42,127 nt of DNA from Phascolarctobacterium sp. (GTDB lineage: Bacteria; Bacillota; Negativicutes; Acidaminococcales; Acidaminococcaceae): the NCBI GenBank assembly GCA_030531205.1, contig JAUNOC010000011.1:1-42127 (forward strand), given 5' to 3'. The notes under the pieces are model-generated. The model was not told where the DNA came from, did no database searches, and saw only the letters and a program-made list of their open reading frames with translations. The stretch's first letter is position 1, and every line of letters starts with the position of its first letter. Shown here one piece after another: positions 30,288 through 40,251 of this stretch. The position numbers were made by a program, and so were the translations under genes.

Positions 30288-30677
30288 TTATTTTGCAACA
30301 TTCGCTTTGATGCAATCAACAATCGCTGTAGTCGGTGTTCCTGGGGTAAATACTTCTTTTATTCCTGCCGCTTTCAAACCGGGAATATCAGCATCAGGAA
30401 TAACACCACCGCCCAGAACAAGTACATCTTTCAATCCTTTTGCTTTCAAAAGTTCCACTACTTTAGGGAATAAAGTATTATGAGCGCCGGAAAGCAAACT
30501 CAAAGCAACAACTTGCACATCGTCCTGCAATGCCGCTTCCGCAATTTGTTCAGGGGTTAAACGAATACCAGTATAAATTACTTCAAAGCCTGCATCACGC
30601 AGAGCACGGGCAACCACTTTTGCCCCTCTGTCATGTCCATCAAGACCAGGTTTTGCTACTAAAACTTTAATTGCCAT
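30288..30677 (-). CDS. mcmA2: Methylmalonyl-CoA mutase, small B12-binding subunit
   Basis: 129 residues forming only the cobalamin-binding domain. The base-off motif [16 protein letters not shown] supplies the lower axial His; [10 protein letters not shown] and [19 protein letters not shown] complete the Rossmann-like fold. In most bacteria this domain is fused to the catalytic chain; a separate subunit is known from archaea and some anaerobes. It lies 45 bases after the catalytic subunit gene. Confidence 0.95.
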   Translation of the reverse strand: MAIKVLVAKPGLDGHDRGAKVVARALRDAGFEVIYTGIRLTPEQIAEAALQDDVQVVALSLLSGAHNTLFPKVVELLKAKGLKDVLVLGGGVIPDADIPGLKAAGIKEVFTPGTPTTAIVDCIKANVAK

Positions 30678-30722
30678 TTTCTTTATTTCCTTTCTAAATT
30701 AAATAATCAAATATTACACCAA

Positions 30723-32375
30723 TTAGAAATTATTGCCGCCCTGTTGATACTCACCAAATACTTCACGCATTACACCGCAAATCTCGCCCAAAGTTGCATA
30801 GGTCTTGGCTGCTTCAATCAAGTAAGGCATCAAGTTTTCCGTACCTTCGCAAGCAACTTTCAATTTTGCCAAAGCCGCATCAACTGCCTTTTGGTCACGT
30901 TTTGCTTTCATAGCATTAACCTTTTTAATTTGACGGTCTGCTACAGTCAAATCAGCGGTAAGTACATCACCTTCAGGTGCTTTCTTGTTGTCAGCATATT
31001 TATTGACACCAACAACTACACGCTTGCCAGTTTCAATTTCCCGTTGATATTCGTAAGCATGAGCCGCCATTTCACCTTGCATATAACCTTTTTCAATGGC
31101 TGCTACCGCACCGCCCATTTCGTCAATCTTCTTAATATATTCGTATGCCTGTGCCTCAATATCATCCGTGAGTTTTTCTACCAAATAAGAACCTGCCATG
31201 GGGTCAATAGTATCAGCACATCCACTCTCGTTGGCAATCAGTTGCTGAGTACGCAAAGCCAAAGTTGCACTTTCTTCAGTCGGCAAAGCCAATGCTTCAT
31301 CATAAGCACAACAAGCCATGGACTGAATGCCGCCCAACACGGCACTCATTGCCTGCCAAGTAATACGTGCCACATTATTCATAGGTTGTTGTGCAGTCAG
31401 CACAGAGCCGGCGGTATGCACATGCACACGGAGCATTTGTGCTTTAGGAACTGTTGCACCATAACGTTCTTTCATAATGCGAGCCCACAAACGACGGGCA
31501 GCACGGAACTTGGAAATTTCAAAGAAGAAATCCAAACCGGCGGTGAAAATCCAGGAAATACCAGGAGCAAAATCATCAACCTTTTGACCTGCTTTAATAG
31601 CCGCATCAATATAAGCAATAGCACAAGCAAAGGCAAATGCCACTTCCTGAATTTCGCTGGAACCTGCTTCACGAATGTGATAAGCGCCTACGGAAATTGT
31701 ATTCCAATGAGGAATATTCTTGGAGCAATAAGCGAAAGTATCGGTTACCAAACGCATGGAAGGACGGGGCGGGAAAATATAAGTGCCACGTGCGATATAT
31801 TCTTTCAATACATCGTTTTGAATTGTACCCTTCAGTTGTTCCGGCTTCACACCCTGTTTCTCTGCCACCGCTACATACATAGCCAACAGCACTGCTGCCG
31901 GGCCGTTGATGGTCATGGATGTGGAAACCTTACTCAAATCAATACCGTCAAAAAGTTGTTCCATATCAGCCAAAGAGTCAATCGCCACACCAACCTTACC
32001 AACTTCACCAGCACTCAACTGGCTGTCAGAGTCCAACCCGATTTGCGTAGGAAGGTCAAAAGCAACAGAAAGTCCTGTCTGCCCTTTTTCCAGCAACAAT
32101 TTATAACGTTTATTGGATTCCTCTGCTGTGCTGAAACCTGCATAAGCACGCATGGTCCACAAGCGTCCACGGTACATAGTAGGTTGCACACCACGAGTGA
32201 ACGGATATTCACCGGGGAAACCCAATTTAGTTTCATAATCCCAATCTTCGGGAATGTCCAACGGAGTATAAACCCGTTGACGCTTGAACGCTGCCCGCTC
32301 CGGGAATTTGGCTACGGCCTTGTCATATTTGGCATTGTAGCCCTCAAGACCCTTTTTCAAAGTTTCTTTAGACAT
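30723..32375 (-). CDS. mcmA1: Methylmalonyl-CoA mutase, large catalytic subunit
   Basis: It interconverts succinyl-CoA and methylmalonyl-CoA with adenosylcobalamin. 550 residues cover the TIM barrel and linker but not the B12 domain, which is the next gene. Typical segments: [67 protein letters not shown] and [13 protein letters not shown]-like [13 protein letters not shown]. The operon starts with a CoA-transferase, consistent with succinate-to-propionate fermentation. The epimerase and decarboxylase of that pathway are not in the window. Confidence 0.96.
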   Translation of the reverse strand: MSKETLKKGLEGYNAKYDKAVAKFPERAAFKRQRVYTPLDIPEDWDYETKLGFPGEYPFTRGVQPTMYRGRLWTMRAYAGFSTAEESNKRYKLLLEKGQTGLSVAFDLPTQIGLDSDSQLSAGEVGKVGVAIDSLADMEQLFDGIDLSKVSTSMTINGPAAVLLAMYVAVAEKQGVKPEQLKGTIQNDVLKEYIARGTYIFPPRPSMRLVTDTFAYCSKNIPHWNTISVGAYHIREAGSSEIQEVAFAFACAIAYIDAAIKAGQKVDDFAPGISWIFTAGLDFFFEISKFRAARRLWARIMKERYGATVPKAQMLRVHVHTAGSVLTAQQPMNNVARITWQAMSAVLGGIQSMACCAYDEALALPTEESATLALRTQQLIANESGCADTIDPMAGSYLVEKLTDDIEAQAYEYIKKIDEMGGAVAAIEKGYMQGEMAAHAYEYQREIETGKRVVVGVNKYADNKKAPEGDVLTADLTVADRQIKKVNAMKAKRDQKAVDAALAKLKVACEGTENLMPYLIEAAKTYATLGEICGVMREVFGEYQQGGNNF

Positions 32376-32457
32376 AATCTTTTCCTCCTAAAATCTGCTA
32401 ATATTTTGTGGGAAACACCTTCCCAAATTTTCTAACCTAAAACCTCACACCTGACAC

Positions 32458-33996
32458 CTACATTGACCCTGTTTCTTCAAATTTAAGGTGCATATCAAAA
32501 GCATGAGCCAAATCCACCGGCTCGTGGCCACCCTTCTTTTGTGCCAGTTGCAAATAATCTTTAAGCTGGTCACGGTATTTGGGATGAGCACATTTTTCAA
32601 TAATAAGTTTTGCCCGATCCACAGGCGCCAAACCACGGATATCCGCTACACCCTGTTCTGTAATAAACACCATTGTATCATGTTCCGTATGGTCTGCGTG
32701 AGTTACCATAGGCACTACGCTGCTGATGTCCCCACCCTTGGCACAGGAAGGTGTACTGAAAATGGTGATATAACCGTTCCGCATATAGTCACCGCTGCCG
32801 CCGATGCCGTTCATCATATTCCGCCCCATAACATGGGTACTGTTTGCCTGTCCGTAAATATCAAATTCAATCGGTGTGTTCATACTGATAACACCCAAAC
32901 GGCGAATAACCTCCGGACTGTTGGAAATATCCAACGGGCGAAGCACAATTGCCTTATTATAAAGTTCCGGGTCTTCTTTATACATCTGCCAAACCGCCGG
33001 ACTGGGAGTAAAAGCACAACCGGATGCCTTCACAATCTTGCCTAATTTAATCAGTTTGAAAACGCTGTCCTGCAAAATTTCGGAATACATTTCCAAATTT
33101 TCAAACTTGGATTTTGCTAACCCCAACAACACCGCATTGGCAATGGAACCTACACCGCTCTGCATGGGCAGCATCTTATCCTTGGGCAGCCGTCCCATCT
33201 TTTGTTCGTGTTCTAAAAAATCCACCAAATGTTCTGCAATCTTCACCGCATCATCATCCGGGTCGGACAAAGTACGAACTCTGTCCAGAATATCACTCTC
33301 CACAATGGCATCAATTCTATCCAATCCACATTCCACATAGGTCTTGCCGCAACGGTCTCCTGCATGGTAAATAGGAATTTCTTTGCGGAATGGTGGTTTA
33401 TCACAAATATAAATATCGTGCATACCTTCCAAACTGAGAGGTACTGCCGTATTCACTTCCACAATAATGTGTTTGGCATGTTTTACCAACATCGGGGTAT
33501 TACCAACACCACTGCAAAGGATTAAATTTCCCTCCGGAGTAATGGCAATAACTTCCACAATAGCCACATCCACATCCCCATGGAATCCGTAATCAATCTG
33601 TTGGGCAAAATGACTTAAATGTTGGTCAATATAGTCAATTGTTCCCTTGTTGATACCGGCTTTCATTGACTTGTTGGATGCCGCATAATAGGGTTGGCGG
33701 CTCTTAATGCCATCCACCGCTGCCAACTCTTCTTCAATTTCCGGACCTACACTGGCACCTGTCCAAAGATTAATACGACATTTTTTCCCTGCCTTAATCT
33801 GCTTTGCCAAGGCCATTGTAGTCATCTTTGGGTATCCGGAAGGTGTAAAACCGCTGACCCCCACATTCATACCATCAGAAATCAAGCGTGCCGCCTCATC
33901 GGCACTCATAATTTTGTCAAATAATTTAGGATTACGCAACCTGTCCTTATCTAACACAAAACCACTTCCTTTCTTTCTCAATGATTTATTGTTCAT
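32458..33996 (-). CDS. Acetyl-CoA hydrolase/transferase family CoA-transferase (likely propionyl-CoA:succinate)
   Basis: 512 residues of the class I acetate/succinate CoA-transferase group. Visible: GMNVGVSGFTPSGYPK at the N-terminus, MQSGVGSIANAVLLGL and, just after it, LEMYSEILQDS, whose Glu is the probable acyl-carrying residue. Near the C-terminus are GIGGSGDYMRNGYITIF and TEQGVADIRGLAP. As the first gene of the mutase operon it most likely moves CoA from propionyl-CoA to succinate; the exact donor pair is inferred. The ATG at 33996 is followed by a basic start (NNKSLRKKG). Confidence 0.92.
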   Translation of the reverse strand: MNNKSLRKKGSGFVLDKDRLRNPKLFDKIMSADEAARLISDGMNVGVSGFTPSGYPKMTTMALAKQIKAGKKCRINLWTGASVGPEIEEELAAVDGIKSRQPYYAASNKSMKAGINKGTIDYIDQHLSHFAQQIDYGFHGDVDVAIVEVIAITPEGNLILCSGVGNTPMLVKHAKHIIVEVNTAVPLSLEGMHDIYICDKPPFRKEIPIYHAGDRCGKTYVECGLDRIDAIVESDILDRVRTLSDPDDDAVKIAEHLVDFLEHEQKMGRLPKDKMLPMQSGVGSIANAVLLGLAKSKFENLEMYSEILQDSVFKLIKLGKIVKASGCAFTPSPAVWQMYKEDPELYNKAIVLRPLDISNSPEVIRRLGVISMNTPIEFDIYGQANSTHVMGRNMMNGIGGSGDYMRNGYITIFSTPSCAKGGDISSVVPMVTHADHTEHDTMVFITEQGVADIRGLAPVDRAKLIIEKCAHPKYRDQLKDYLQLAQKKGGHEPVDLAHAFDMHLKFEETGSM

Positions 33997-34013
33997 ATTT
34001 TACTACAGTTCAA

Positions 34014-34095
34014 CATATAAGTAAAATACAATTTTTCCACAGACATATATATTTTTCTTATATGCCTTGTCAAAATTGTCAACAACCTTTATAAT
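34014..34095. promoter_or_regulatory. Divergent promoters and likely LysR operator
   Basis: For the plus strand, TTGTCA (34067-34072) and TATAAT (34090-34095) are 17 bp apart and drive the LysR gene. On the minus strand a TTGACA (34068-34073) overlaps it and points to the CoA-transferase operon. Its -10, TATATA/ATATAT, is near 34046-34051. CATATAAG (34014-34021) and CTTATATG (34057-34064) form an inverted repeat across the minus promoter, a plausible regulator site. Confidence 0.6.
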
Positions 34096-34104
34096 GTAAT
34101 TATT

Positions 34105-34980
34105 ATGGATATTGAATTTTATCGTAATTTTTTAACTATCGTCAATGCCGGTTCCATAAGTGCCGCCGCCAAGCGATTGGCAATCGCCCAGCCAGCATTA
34201 AGCAACCAACTGAAAATTTTGAACAAACATATTGGTGCACCACTTCTAAATGTGAAACGGGGCGGACACTTTTTAGAACTGACTGAAGAAGGTAAGATTT
34301 TTTATAACAAAGCACAATATATCTGTGGGATGGAAGATGCGGCACTAAAAGAAATAAAAGATGTGCAGAATGGCTCCGGCGGTACTTTGAGAATTTCTCT
34401 TTCCCCTTCTATGTCCATTTCTGTCATCAAAACGTATCTTACAGAATTCACCAAGTTAAACCCCAAAATTAACTTTGAACTTTTTGAGGCATCACCGGAC
34501 GAACAATTAAAACAACTTTTAAGCAGTGAAACCGAAATAGGTGTTACTAACGGTCCTCTTAAACAACCTTTTCTCTTTGAAACCATCAATCAGAAACGGG
34601 AAAATTTAGTGGCATTGTTTCATAAAAAAAGTCCGTATATAAGCAGTAAAAGCGTATTGCTTTTAGAAGATTTGGAAAAAATGCCCCTTTGCCTTTCCCG
34701 TGGCTGTGCAGAACTTTTTAATACAATATGCCAGGAACAACATATTTCTACCCATATCCTCTCCATTACCACTACCAAATTGAGTGCCATTGCGTGGGCG
34801 GAACAAAACATTGGTATTGCCATTGTCCCGACTTTTAAGGGAGAAATATTTCCGAAAAATTTGATAATGAAAACCATCAAACATCCACGCCTTTACCTGA
34901 CTACTACCATTTCCTTTGTGAAAGACCGTCCCCTGTCCGCCGTGGCAAAATTATTTTTAGATTACTTGAACAACAAATAA
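34105..34980 (+). CDS. LysR-family regulator, divergent to the propionate operon
   Basis: 291 residues, full length. The N-terminal helix-turn-helix is typical (FLTIVNAGSISAAAKRLAIAQPALSNQLKILNKHIGAPLL), followed by an effector domain starting GTLRISLSPSMSISV. Its place, divergent from the CoA-transferase/mutase operon with 108 bases between, suggests that it controls that operon and itself. The effector may be a dicarboxylate or an acyl-CoA, by inference. Confidence 0.9.
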   Translation: MDIEFYRNFLTIVNAGSISAAAKRLAIAQPALSNQLKILNKHIGAPLLNVKRGGHFLELTEEGKIFYNKAQYICGMEDAALKEIKDVQNGSGGTLRISLSPSMSISVIKTYLTEFTKLNPKINFELFEASPDEQLKQLLSSETEIGVTNGPLKQPFLFETINQKRENLVALFHKKSPYISSKSVLLLEDLEKMPLCLSRGCAELFNTICQEQHISTHILSITTTKLSAIAWAEQNIGIAIVPTFKGEIFPKNLIMKTIKHPRLYLTTTISFVKDRPLSAVAKLFLDYLNNK

Positions 34981-35004
34981 TTACCCTATCCACATTACCA
35001 ATAT

Positions 35005-35044
35005 AAAAGTGCAAGCCCTTTTAATAAAGGTGCTTGCACTTTTA
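35005..35044. terminator. Bidirectional terminator between lysR and serA
   Basis: AAAAGTGCAAGC and GCTTGCACTTTT pair perfectly, with an inner CCTTT/AAAGG stem and A/T runs on both sides. Confidence 0.9.
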
Positions 35045-35056
35045 TATTTCTTAAAA

Positions 35057-36631
35057 TTATAACCTTACAAACCTTGCCTCTTTAACGAGGGCATCCTTTT
35101 GCAATCCTGTAAGTACCTCGCCGGACACCACATTATCCACACTCATAAACATCATGGCATCCCCTGCTTGGTTACGGCTGACCTGCATATTGGCAATATT
35201 TACCTTAGCATCACCCAGGAAAGTACCAATACGACCGATAACACCCGGCTTATCCTGATTGCGAACAACCAACATATAGGGTTCAGGAGTCAAATCAAAG
35301 TTATAACCGTCAATATTGGTAATGCGAATCTCACCCTTACGAATAACCGTGCCACTGGCTGTGAATGATTTATTCTTGCTACGTACTGTTACCGTAATCA
35401 AATTGTACTGGCTTTGGGTCTTGCCTACGGAAACTGCCACACCCCTGCTCTCGGCAGCCACTTCGGAATTGACATAGTTCACCCGCTCTTTCAATACAGG
35501 TTCAAACACGCCTTTCAATATTGCCCGGGTAATAAGTTGCGTTTCCATATTCATTACACTGCCGCCATAGAAAATTTCTACTTTTTCTGCCGGCTCCTTT
35601 TCCAACTGATAATAGAGTTTTCCCAATGCTTCGCCCAAACTCAAATAATCCAACATTTCGCTCAATTCTTCAGAATGTAACGCCGGCAAATTCACAGCGT
35701 TAGGCACCATCTCTCCATGCAAAGCACTGATAACCTCTTCTGCCACTGCCACACCGACATTAACTTGTGCTTCCCAGGTTTCTGCTCCCAAGTGAGGAGT
35801 AACCACACATTCAGGAACTTTAATCAACGGGGAAACAGGTTTTGGTTCCCCAATCAAAACATCCACACCGGCACTGGCAACAATACCGTCTTTAATCGCC
35901 TTTACCAAAGCATCTTCATTAATCAAACCGCCACGGGCACAGTTCACAATCCGCACACCTTTTTTGCAGAGAGCAAATTCTTTGTCACTGATAATATTGA
36001 CAGTTTCCTCTGTCTTCGGAGTGTGAATCGTTATCACATCACTGCGGCGTAAAAGTTCTTCCAAGGTAGCACATTTTTCTACACCCAATGCCTCAAAACG
36101 GCTGTCAGCAATATATGGGTCATAGGCAATTATTTTCATACCAAAGGCCTGCATTCTCTTGGTAACCAAACCACCGATGCGACCCAAGCCGATAATGCCC
36201 AAGGTTTTGTTAAACATTTCGCTGCCGGTCAATGCTTTCCGTTCCCAACCGCCGCCTTCCAAAATCTTGTTGGCGGGAACAATATTTCTAGAACTGCTTA
36301 ACAACAAACCAATCGTGTGTTCTGCTGCAGAAATAATATTGGACTCCGGTGTGTTCACAACGATAATACCTCTCTTGGTGGCTCCTGCCATTTCAATATT
36401 ATCTACACCATTGCCCGCTCTGCCCACCACTTTCAAATTGGTGGCTTTTTCATAAAGTTCTTCATTAACTTTAGTTACACTACGGACAACCATAGCGTCA
36501 TAATCACCAATAATTTTCAAAAGTTCTGCACGCTCAATATCCATGCGTACATCCACCTGAATATCAGGACACTTTTGCAACAATTCAATGCCTTTCTCAT
36601 TGATGTCTTCTGTAACAATTACCTTAAACAT
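35057..36631 (-). CDS. serA: D-3-phosphoglycerate dehydrogenase
   Basis: First step of serine synthesis. The 524-residue long form has an N-terminal substrate domain, the NAD motif GIIGLGRIGGLVTKRM (about 145), catalytic Arg in NCARGGLI, Glu in VLIGEPKP and His in TPHLGAETWEAQ. An ASB-like middle domain and a C-terminal ACT domain (YMLVVRNQDKPGVIGRIGTFLG) follow; the ACT domain allows serine feedback in some members. It follows the DUF1015 gene by 25 bases. Confidence 0.95.
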   Translation of the reverse strand: MFKVIVTEDINEKGIELLQKCPDIQVDVRMDIERAELLKIIGDYDAMVVRSVTKVNEELYEKATNLKVVGRAGNGVDNIEMAGATKRGIIVVNTPESNIISAAEHTIGLLLSSSRNIVPANKILEGGGWERKALTGSEMFNKTLGIIGLGRIGGLVTKRMQAFGMKIIAYDPYIADSRFEALGVEKCATLEELLRRSDVITIHTPKTEETVNIISDKEFALCKKGVRIVNCARGGLINEDALVKAIKDGIVASAGVDVLIGEPKPVSPLIKVPECVVTPHLGAETWEAQVNVGVAVAEEVISALHGEMVPNAVNLPALHSEELSEMLDYLSLGEALGKLYYQLEKEPAEKVEIFYGGSVMNMETQLITRAILKGVFEPVLKERVNYVNSEVAAESRGVAVSVGKTQSQYNLITVTVRSKNKSFTASGTVIRKGEIRITNIDGYNFDLTPEPYMLVVRNQDKPGVIGRIGTFLGDAKVNIANMQVSRNQAGDAMMFMSVDNVVSGEVLTGLQKDALVKEARFVRL

Positions 36632-36656
36632 TTTCTTTCTCCTTTTTTTCTAAATT

Positions 36657-37841
36657 TTATTTAATCTTTCTCGCTTCCAAATAGTAGCGTTTTTCCTCAG
36701 CATGTCCCATGGAAAAGGTCTTGCGTGGCAACACTCCGTTTTGAGCAATACTTTCAAAGAACGCATTTTTATCAATGGTCGGAAGCACAAAACCAATATT
36801 GTTTTCCTCTTTTGCCAAATGTTCCAACTCATCTTCCCCATGGATATAATCAATGGAACCGGAATGTTGACTCAAATATTCATCCAACTTTCTTTGCAAA
36901 GCACCTACCGGCAACTCGCCGGGCTGACAGCCAATCTTGACTGTTCCTTTCCCCTTTGCTGTAAGATATGGCAAAGAATAATTTCCCGGGGAATTCAAAA
37001 AATCCAGCACTTCCTGAATCTGCACATTTTTCAGCAAACGGTGAATGGGCTCAAATTTTTGACTCTCATCTTGAATATTACCCAATTCCACCAAAGCATA
37101 GCGGCTGAGCAAATCTTTGCCACCTTTGGCCTTTTCTTCCTCATAACACGCCTTGGCCGCTGACAGGGAATGATTGCCGTCACCCACTGCATAACACAGG
37201 GACTTATTTGCTTCGTACTTTTCAATGGCTTGGGAAACTGATTTCTCTGCCTCACCTTGAAGCAAATACCCACGAATCTGACCTCCGCCCTCCATAAGTG
37301 CAAAATCATAAAGCAATGGCAAATTACTTTTTATTTTAGCAATACTGCCAAAAATCGAATCATCCACATCATTGCAAAGCAACAGCACATGGGGCAGTTC
37401 CAACACTGCATCCCTGCGGATTTCCTGACGGGGAGGAATACGTCTCAACACCGTCTGTTCCGTTGGTCTTACCTGCGATTTAGAACCTTTTTGATAATCA
37501 AATTTTTCCAAATCCACAAGTCCCAACAAACCTCTACGGATAAGTCCGTTCTTCAAAGTCCGCTCAATATAAACATAAGCATTCTCACAAGATCGGAAAG
37601 TGAATTGCAATAAATATTTTCGCATAGCGGCATTGATTTTCGCAATGCGCTCCTTGCAATCACCGTCTAAATATATCTCCGGCAAAACCAAATGCAATGT
37701 GCTTTGGGCAGGACCAACAAATTTCTCCACCCTTTGCCAATATTCCTGATTGCTGGTGAACTGGTCAACTGCAATCACAGACCATTTATTCAATTCCACA
37801 TTCTGCGGCAAAAGTATCTCACCGCCGGAAAAAATAGACAT
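36657..37841 (-). CDS. DUF1015 family protein, partner of serA
   Basis: 394 residues. Family features: ALVELGNIQDES, YAVGDGNHSLSAAKACYEE (a conserved GDGNHSLATA-like box) and FVLPTIDKNAFFESI. DUF1015 genes often stand next to serA in anaerobic Firmicutes. Members have been linked to serine kinase activity in archaea (SerK-related), so a role in serine metabolism is plausible. The function in this organism is not known. Confidence 0.88.
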   Translation of the reverse strand: MSIFSGGEILLPQNVELNKWSVIAVDQFTSNQEYWQRVEKFVGPAQSTLHLVLPEIYLDGDCKERIAKINAAMRKYLLQFTFRSCENAYVYIERTLKNGLIRRGLLGLVDLEKFDYQKGSKSQVRPTEQTVLRRIPPRQEIRRDAVLELPHVLLLCNDVDDSIFGSIAKIKSNLPLLYDFALMEGGGQIRGYLLQGEAEKSVSQAIEKYEANKSLCYAVGDGNHSLSAAKACYEEEKAKGGKDLLSRYALVELGNIQDESQKFEPIHRLLKNVQIQEVLDFLNSPGNYSLPYLTAKGKGTVKIGCQPGELPVGALQRKLDEYLSQHSGSIDYIHGEDELEHLAKEENNIGFVLPTIDKNAFFESIAQNGVLPRKTFSMGHAEEKRYYLEARKIK

Positions 37842-37986
37842 GATTCATCAATTAACAAATTATCAAAGACCAAAGACCAAATAAGGACAATTTTGCTTCG
37901 CAAAATTACCAACTATATAATCAACGGAACATTTTACCACAATTGGTCTTTGCTATTTGGTCTTTGTTTATTTAGTCTAAACTCTA
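37842..37986. repeat. Repeat-rich leader of the DUF1015-serA operon
   Basis: The leader of about 145 bases holds CAAAGACCAAAGACCAAAT and its mirrored TTGGTCTTTG...ATTTGGTCTTTG, a TTTTGCTTCGCAAAA hairpin, and a copy of the AATCAACGGAACATTTTACCACAAT motif. These can pair into a long imperfect hairpin in the 5' mRNA. No gene is seen. Confidence 0.6.
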
Positions 37987-38014
37987 ATTATATTGTATTT
38001 ATTAAAATTGTCAA
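37987..38014 (-). promoter_or_regulatory. Promoter of the DUF1015-serA operon
   Basis: TTGACA (38009-38014) and TATAAT (37987-37992) are 16 bp apart on the minus strand. Confidence 0.65.
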
Positions 38015-38027
38015 CCTCTCAACCGCC

Positions 38028-39056
38028 TTAATTGGGTTTGAAACGAATTAAAAGCGGTATCGTCCACGAAATTGCAAACACTCTCAGCAACTGATATGCC
38101 AAAATAATCGCCACATCCGCCCCCATGCTCAGTCCTGCAATATTCATCTCACTAATGCCCCCGGGAGCCATTGCCAAAAATCCCGTAATAATATCCACCC
38201 CGTACCAGTTGTTAATCATTGTCGCCGCAAAATAACTTGCCCCAATCAATAAAACCGTGCCAACAATAATTGCCGGCAACAATCTTTTTGCTTTCCAAAT
38301 TCTCAACCAATCCATCATCATCCCCATACTGATTCCCACACAAATTTGTGCCGCCCACAACAACGGAGTTGGCAAAGCACTCACAGGATGATAATACATT
38401 GAACAAACGGCAGTGGGAATAACCGGTCCCAAAAGCCACGGAATGGGAATATGAAATTTTAAAAAGAAACCAGAACCCAAAAGTGCCAACGGCAAAAACC
38501 ATAACCAATGTAAAGCATCCGGTGGCACTGTTCGTACAACATTCATCACATGAGCATCAAAAAGAGTAATTACCAAAAACGGCAGGGAAAACACCACCCC
38601 AAAATAACGAATAATTTGCATAACCATTACCACATTAGGGTCATAGCGTTTGTCTTCCTGCACAATTACCATCACCAAACTCATACCGCCCGGCATCATG
38701 CCAAGAACACAACTCATAAAATCCTCATGCCAAACCTTTGCCATAACCAAGGCAATAAAAATACCTACCACAATCATAAAGAAAGTGGAGGCAACAATCA
38801 TCCCAATTTGTGCCACAAAATCATGACACGCCTCTTCCGTTACAAAAGAGCCAATGGCATAACCCACCACCATTAAACCTATGTTGCGATAATATACCGG
38901 CCACTGGTTCCAAGGATTGCGAACCGCAGCCCCTGCCACACCTATCAATAGCCCCGCAAACATAAACGGAATAGGAATATTCAAACTGTAAAAGGTATAG
39001 CCGATTGCCCCTGCAACTGCAAAAAGCACCAGTTCCCTAACCCTTTGCATCAGCAC
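38028..39056 (-). CDS. AbrB-family membrane protein (putative transporter)
   Basis: 342 residues, about ten membrane helices in two similar halves. Each half has a glycine-rich MMPGGMSLVMVI or MAPGGISEMNIA motif, the mark of this family (PF05145, once called ammonia monooxygenase regulators). The repeat of the PGG motif suggests a transporter with inverted or tandem halves. The substrate is unknown. It starts within the end of engB (7-base overlap) and is probably co-transcribed with it. Confidence 0.85.
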   Translation of the reverse strand: MLMQRVRELVLFAVAGAIGYTFYSLNIPIPFMFAGLLIGVAGAAVRNPWNQWPVYYRNIGLMVVGYAIGSFVTEEACHDFVAQIGMIVASTFFMIVVGIFIALVMAKVWHEDFMSCVLGMMPGGMSLVMVIVQEDKRYDPNVVMVMQIIRYFGVVFSLPFLVITLFDAHVMNVVRTVPPDALHWLWFLPLALLGSGFFLKFHIPIPWLLGPVIPTAVCSMYYHPVSALPTPLLWAAQICVGISMGMMMDWLRIWKAKRLLPAIIVGTVLLIGASYFAATMINNWYGVDIITGFLAMAPGGISEMNIAGLSMGADVAIILAYQLLRVFAISWTIPLLIRFKPN

Positions 39057-39676
39057 GGCAACACATCCTCCATCAACCTGTCAATCAAAAATCCCCGTTG
39101 CTTGTTATCCAACGAAGAATAGGCAACCACATCCCGTTCTTCCAAATGCAATTCTCTTTTGAAAAGTGCCACCTGACTGGCGACCTGATTTTTGCTTAAT
39201 TTGTCCGCCTTCGTCAAAACAACTAAAACCCGTCTGCCGCAATCTTTCAGCCAGTTATAACATTCCAAATCAATGGGCATGGGCTCGTGGCGAATATCAA
39301 TCAACTGGCACACGGTCACAATCCCCCGTGCCTTTTCCAAATATTTACCGATAAATCCGCCCCACACTTCCTTGTCTTTTTTACTGGTCTTGGCAAAGCC
39401 GTAACCCGGCAAATCTACAAAATGAAATTTCAGGCGTAAATCACTATCCTCTTCCAAACATTTCCCGTCAATTTCGTAAAAATTGATGGTCTGGGTTTTT
39501 CCGGGAGTGCCGCTGACCCTTGCCAAGCCGTTATGACGGCACAAGGAATTTATCAAGGATGACTTTCCCACATTACTGCGACCAATAAAAGCAACCTGTG
39601 TCAAAGCCACAGGGTACTGCTCCTCCCGCACCGCACTTGTTATATATTTGGCATTAACAATATCCCAGTTTTTCAC
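39050..39676 (-). CDS. engB: Ribosome biogenesis GTPase EngB (YsxC/YihA)
   Basis: It acts in assembly of the large ribosomal subunit. GTPase motifs: G1 FIGRSNVGKSSLINSL, G2/G3 region SGTPGKTQTINFYEI and VDLPGYGFAKTS, G4 LTKADKL and G5 AYSSL. I chose GTG 39676, preceded by AAAGGA; the longer frame from 39694 would run through that site. The protein is about 208 residues, normal for the family. Confidence 0.94.
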   Translation of the reverse strand: MKNWDIVNAKYITSAVREEQYPVALTQVAFIGRSNVGKSSLINSLCRHNGLARVSGTPGKTQTINFYEIDGKCLEEDSDLRLKFHFVDLPGYGFAKTSKKDKEVWGGFIGKYLEKARGIVTVCQLIDIRHEPMPIDLECYNWLKDCGRRVLVVLTKADKLSKNQVASQVALFKRELHLEERDVVAYSSLDNKQRGFLIDRLMEDVLPC

Positions 39677-39872
39677 ACCCGTATATCCTTTCAAAATTTA
39701 TATAGCATAAACCTTATTCTAAAACATAAATTTTAATGTATTTTCTATAAAAATATATTTTACCTTTTCTTGCCTATAATTACAAGTACAAAGGTATAAA
39801 ATGTTTCCTCTTACCCTGTCAAAACATACTAAAAAAAATTTCAAAACCAGTCAACAATTCGCCATCTTTTCT
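39677..39872. other. AT-rich upstream region of engB
   Basis: A minus-strand TTGACA near 39818 with TTATAC/TATACC about 17-18 bp further is a possible promoter. Nothing else is evident. Confidence 0.4.
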
Positions 39873-40232
39873 CGTCTTGTATATATGGTGGTGGTAGTTA
39901 AAAGCTTAAAACTATGGTGAAATGTTCCTGCAATTAAAAATAAAAAAGTCCGCTTAATGCGAACTTTATTTCCCTCTTCTTGAAGAGGGTGGCTGCCCAC
40001 AGGAACACAAGAGCAGACGGGTGTTTTGGTTTATGCGGAGCATTCATAAACTGCTAATCACTTCTCTGTCATTTGTTTGCCGTCTTCATTTTTGACTTCT
40101 ATGTTCACGACTTCTATATGAACACTTCGTGTAGACAAAAACACCCACCGTTTTTCTATGTTCCTAAAAACGGTCCCCCCTCTTCAAGAAGAGGGAAAAC
40201 TTTCGCACTCTGCCAACTTTCCTGATACCTAA
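39873..40232. repeat. Long inverted-repeat element, copy 1 (left of mazEF)
   Basis: The stretch starts CGTCTTGTATATATGGTGG, passes ATGGTGAAATGTTCCTGCAATTA (an inverted copy of the AATCACAGGAACATTTTACCAT motif) and AGTCCGCTTAATGCGAACT, then forms a long imperfect inverted repeat. The left arm holds CCCTCTTCTTGAAGAGGG, AGGAACAC and GACGGGTGTTTT; the right arm holds AAAACACCCACCG, TGTTCCT and CCCTCTTCAAGAAGAGGG. Copy 2 at 40993-41367 is nearly identical from AGTCCGC onwards. No gene is seen. Confidence 0.8.
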
Positions 40233-40251
40233 TTTGATTTATTTCAACAAC

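Noticed and set aside
30744-32435. 563-residue plus-strand ORF opposite the mutase gene
   Set aside because: It is a long antisense shadow of mcmA1, caused by its codon use; the protein is rich in Cys, His and Ser without any domain, and the mutase is certain.
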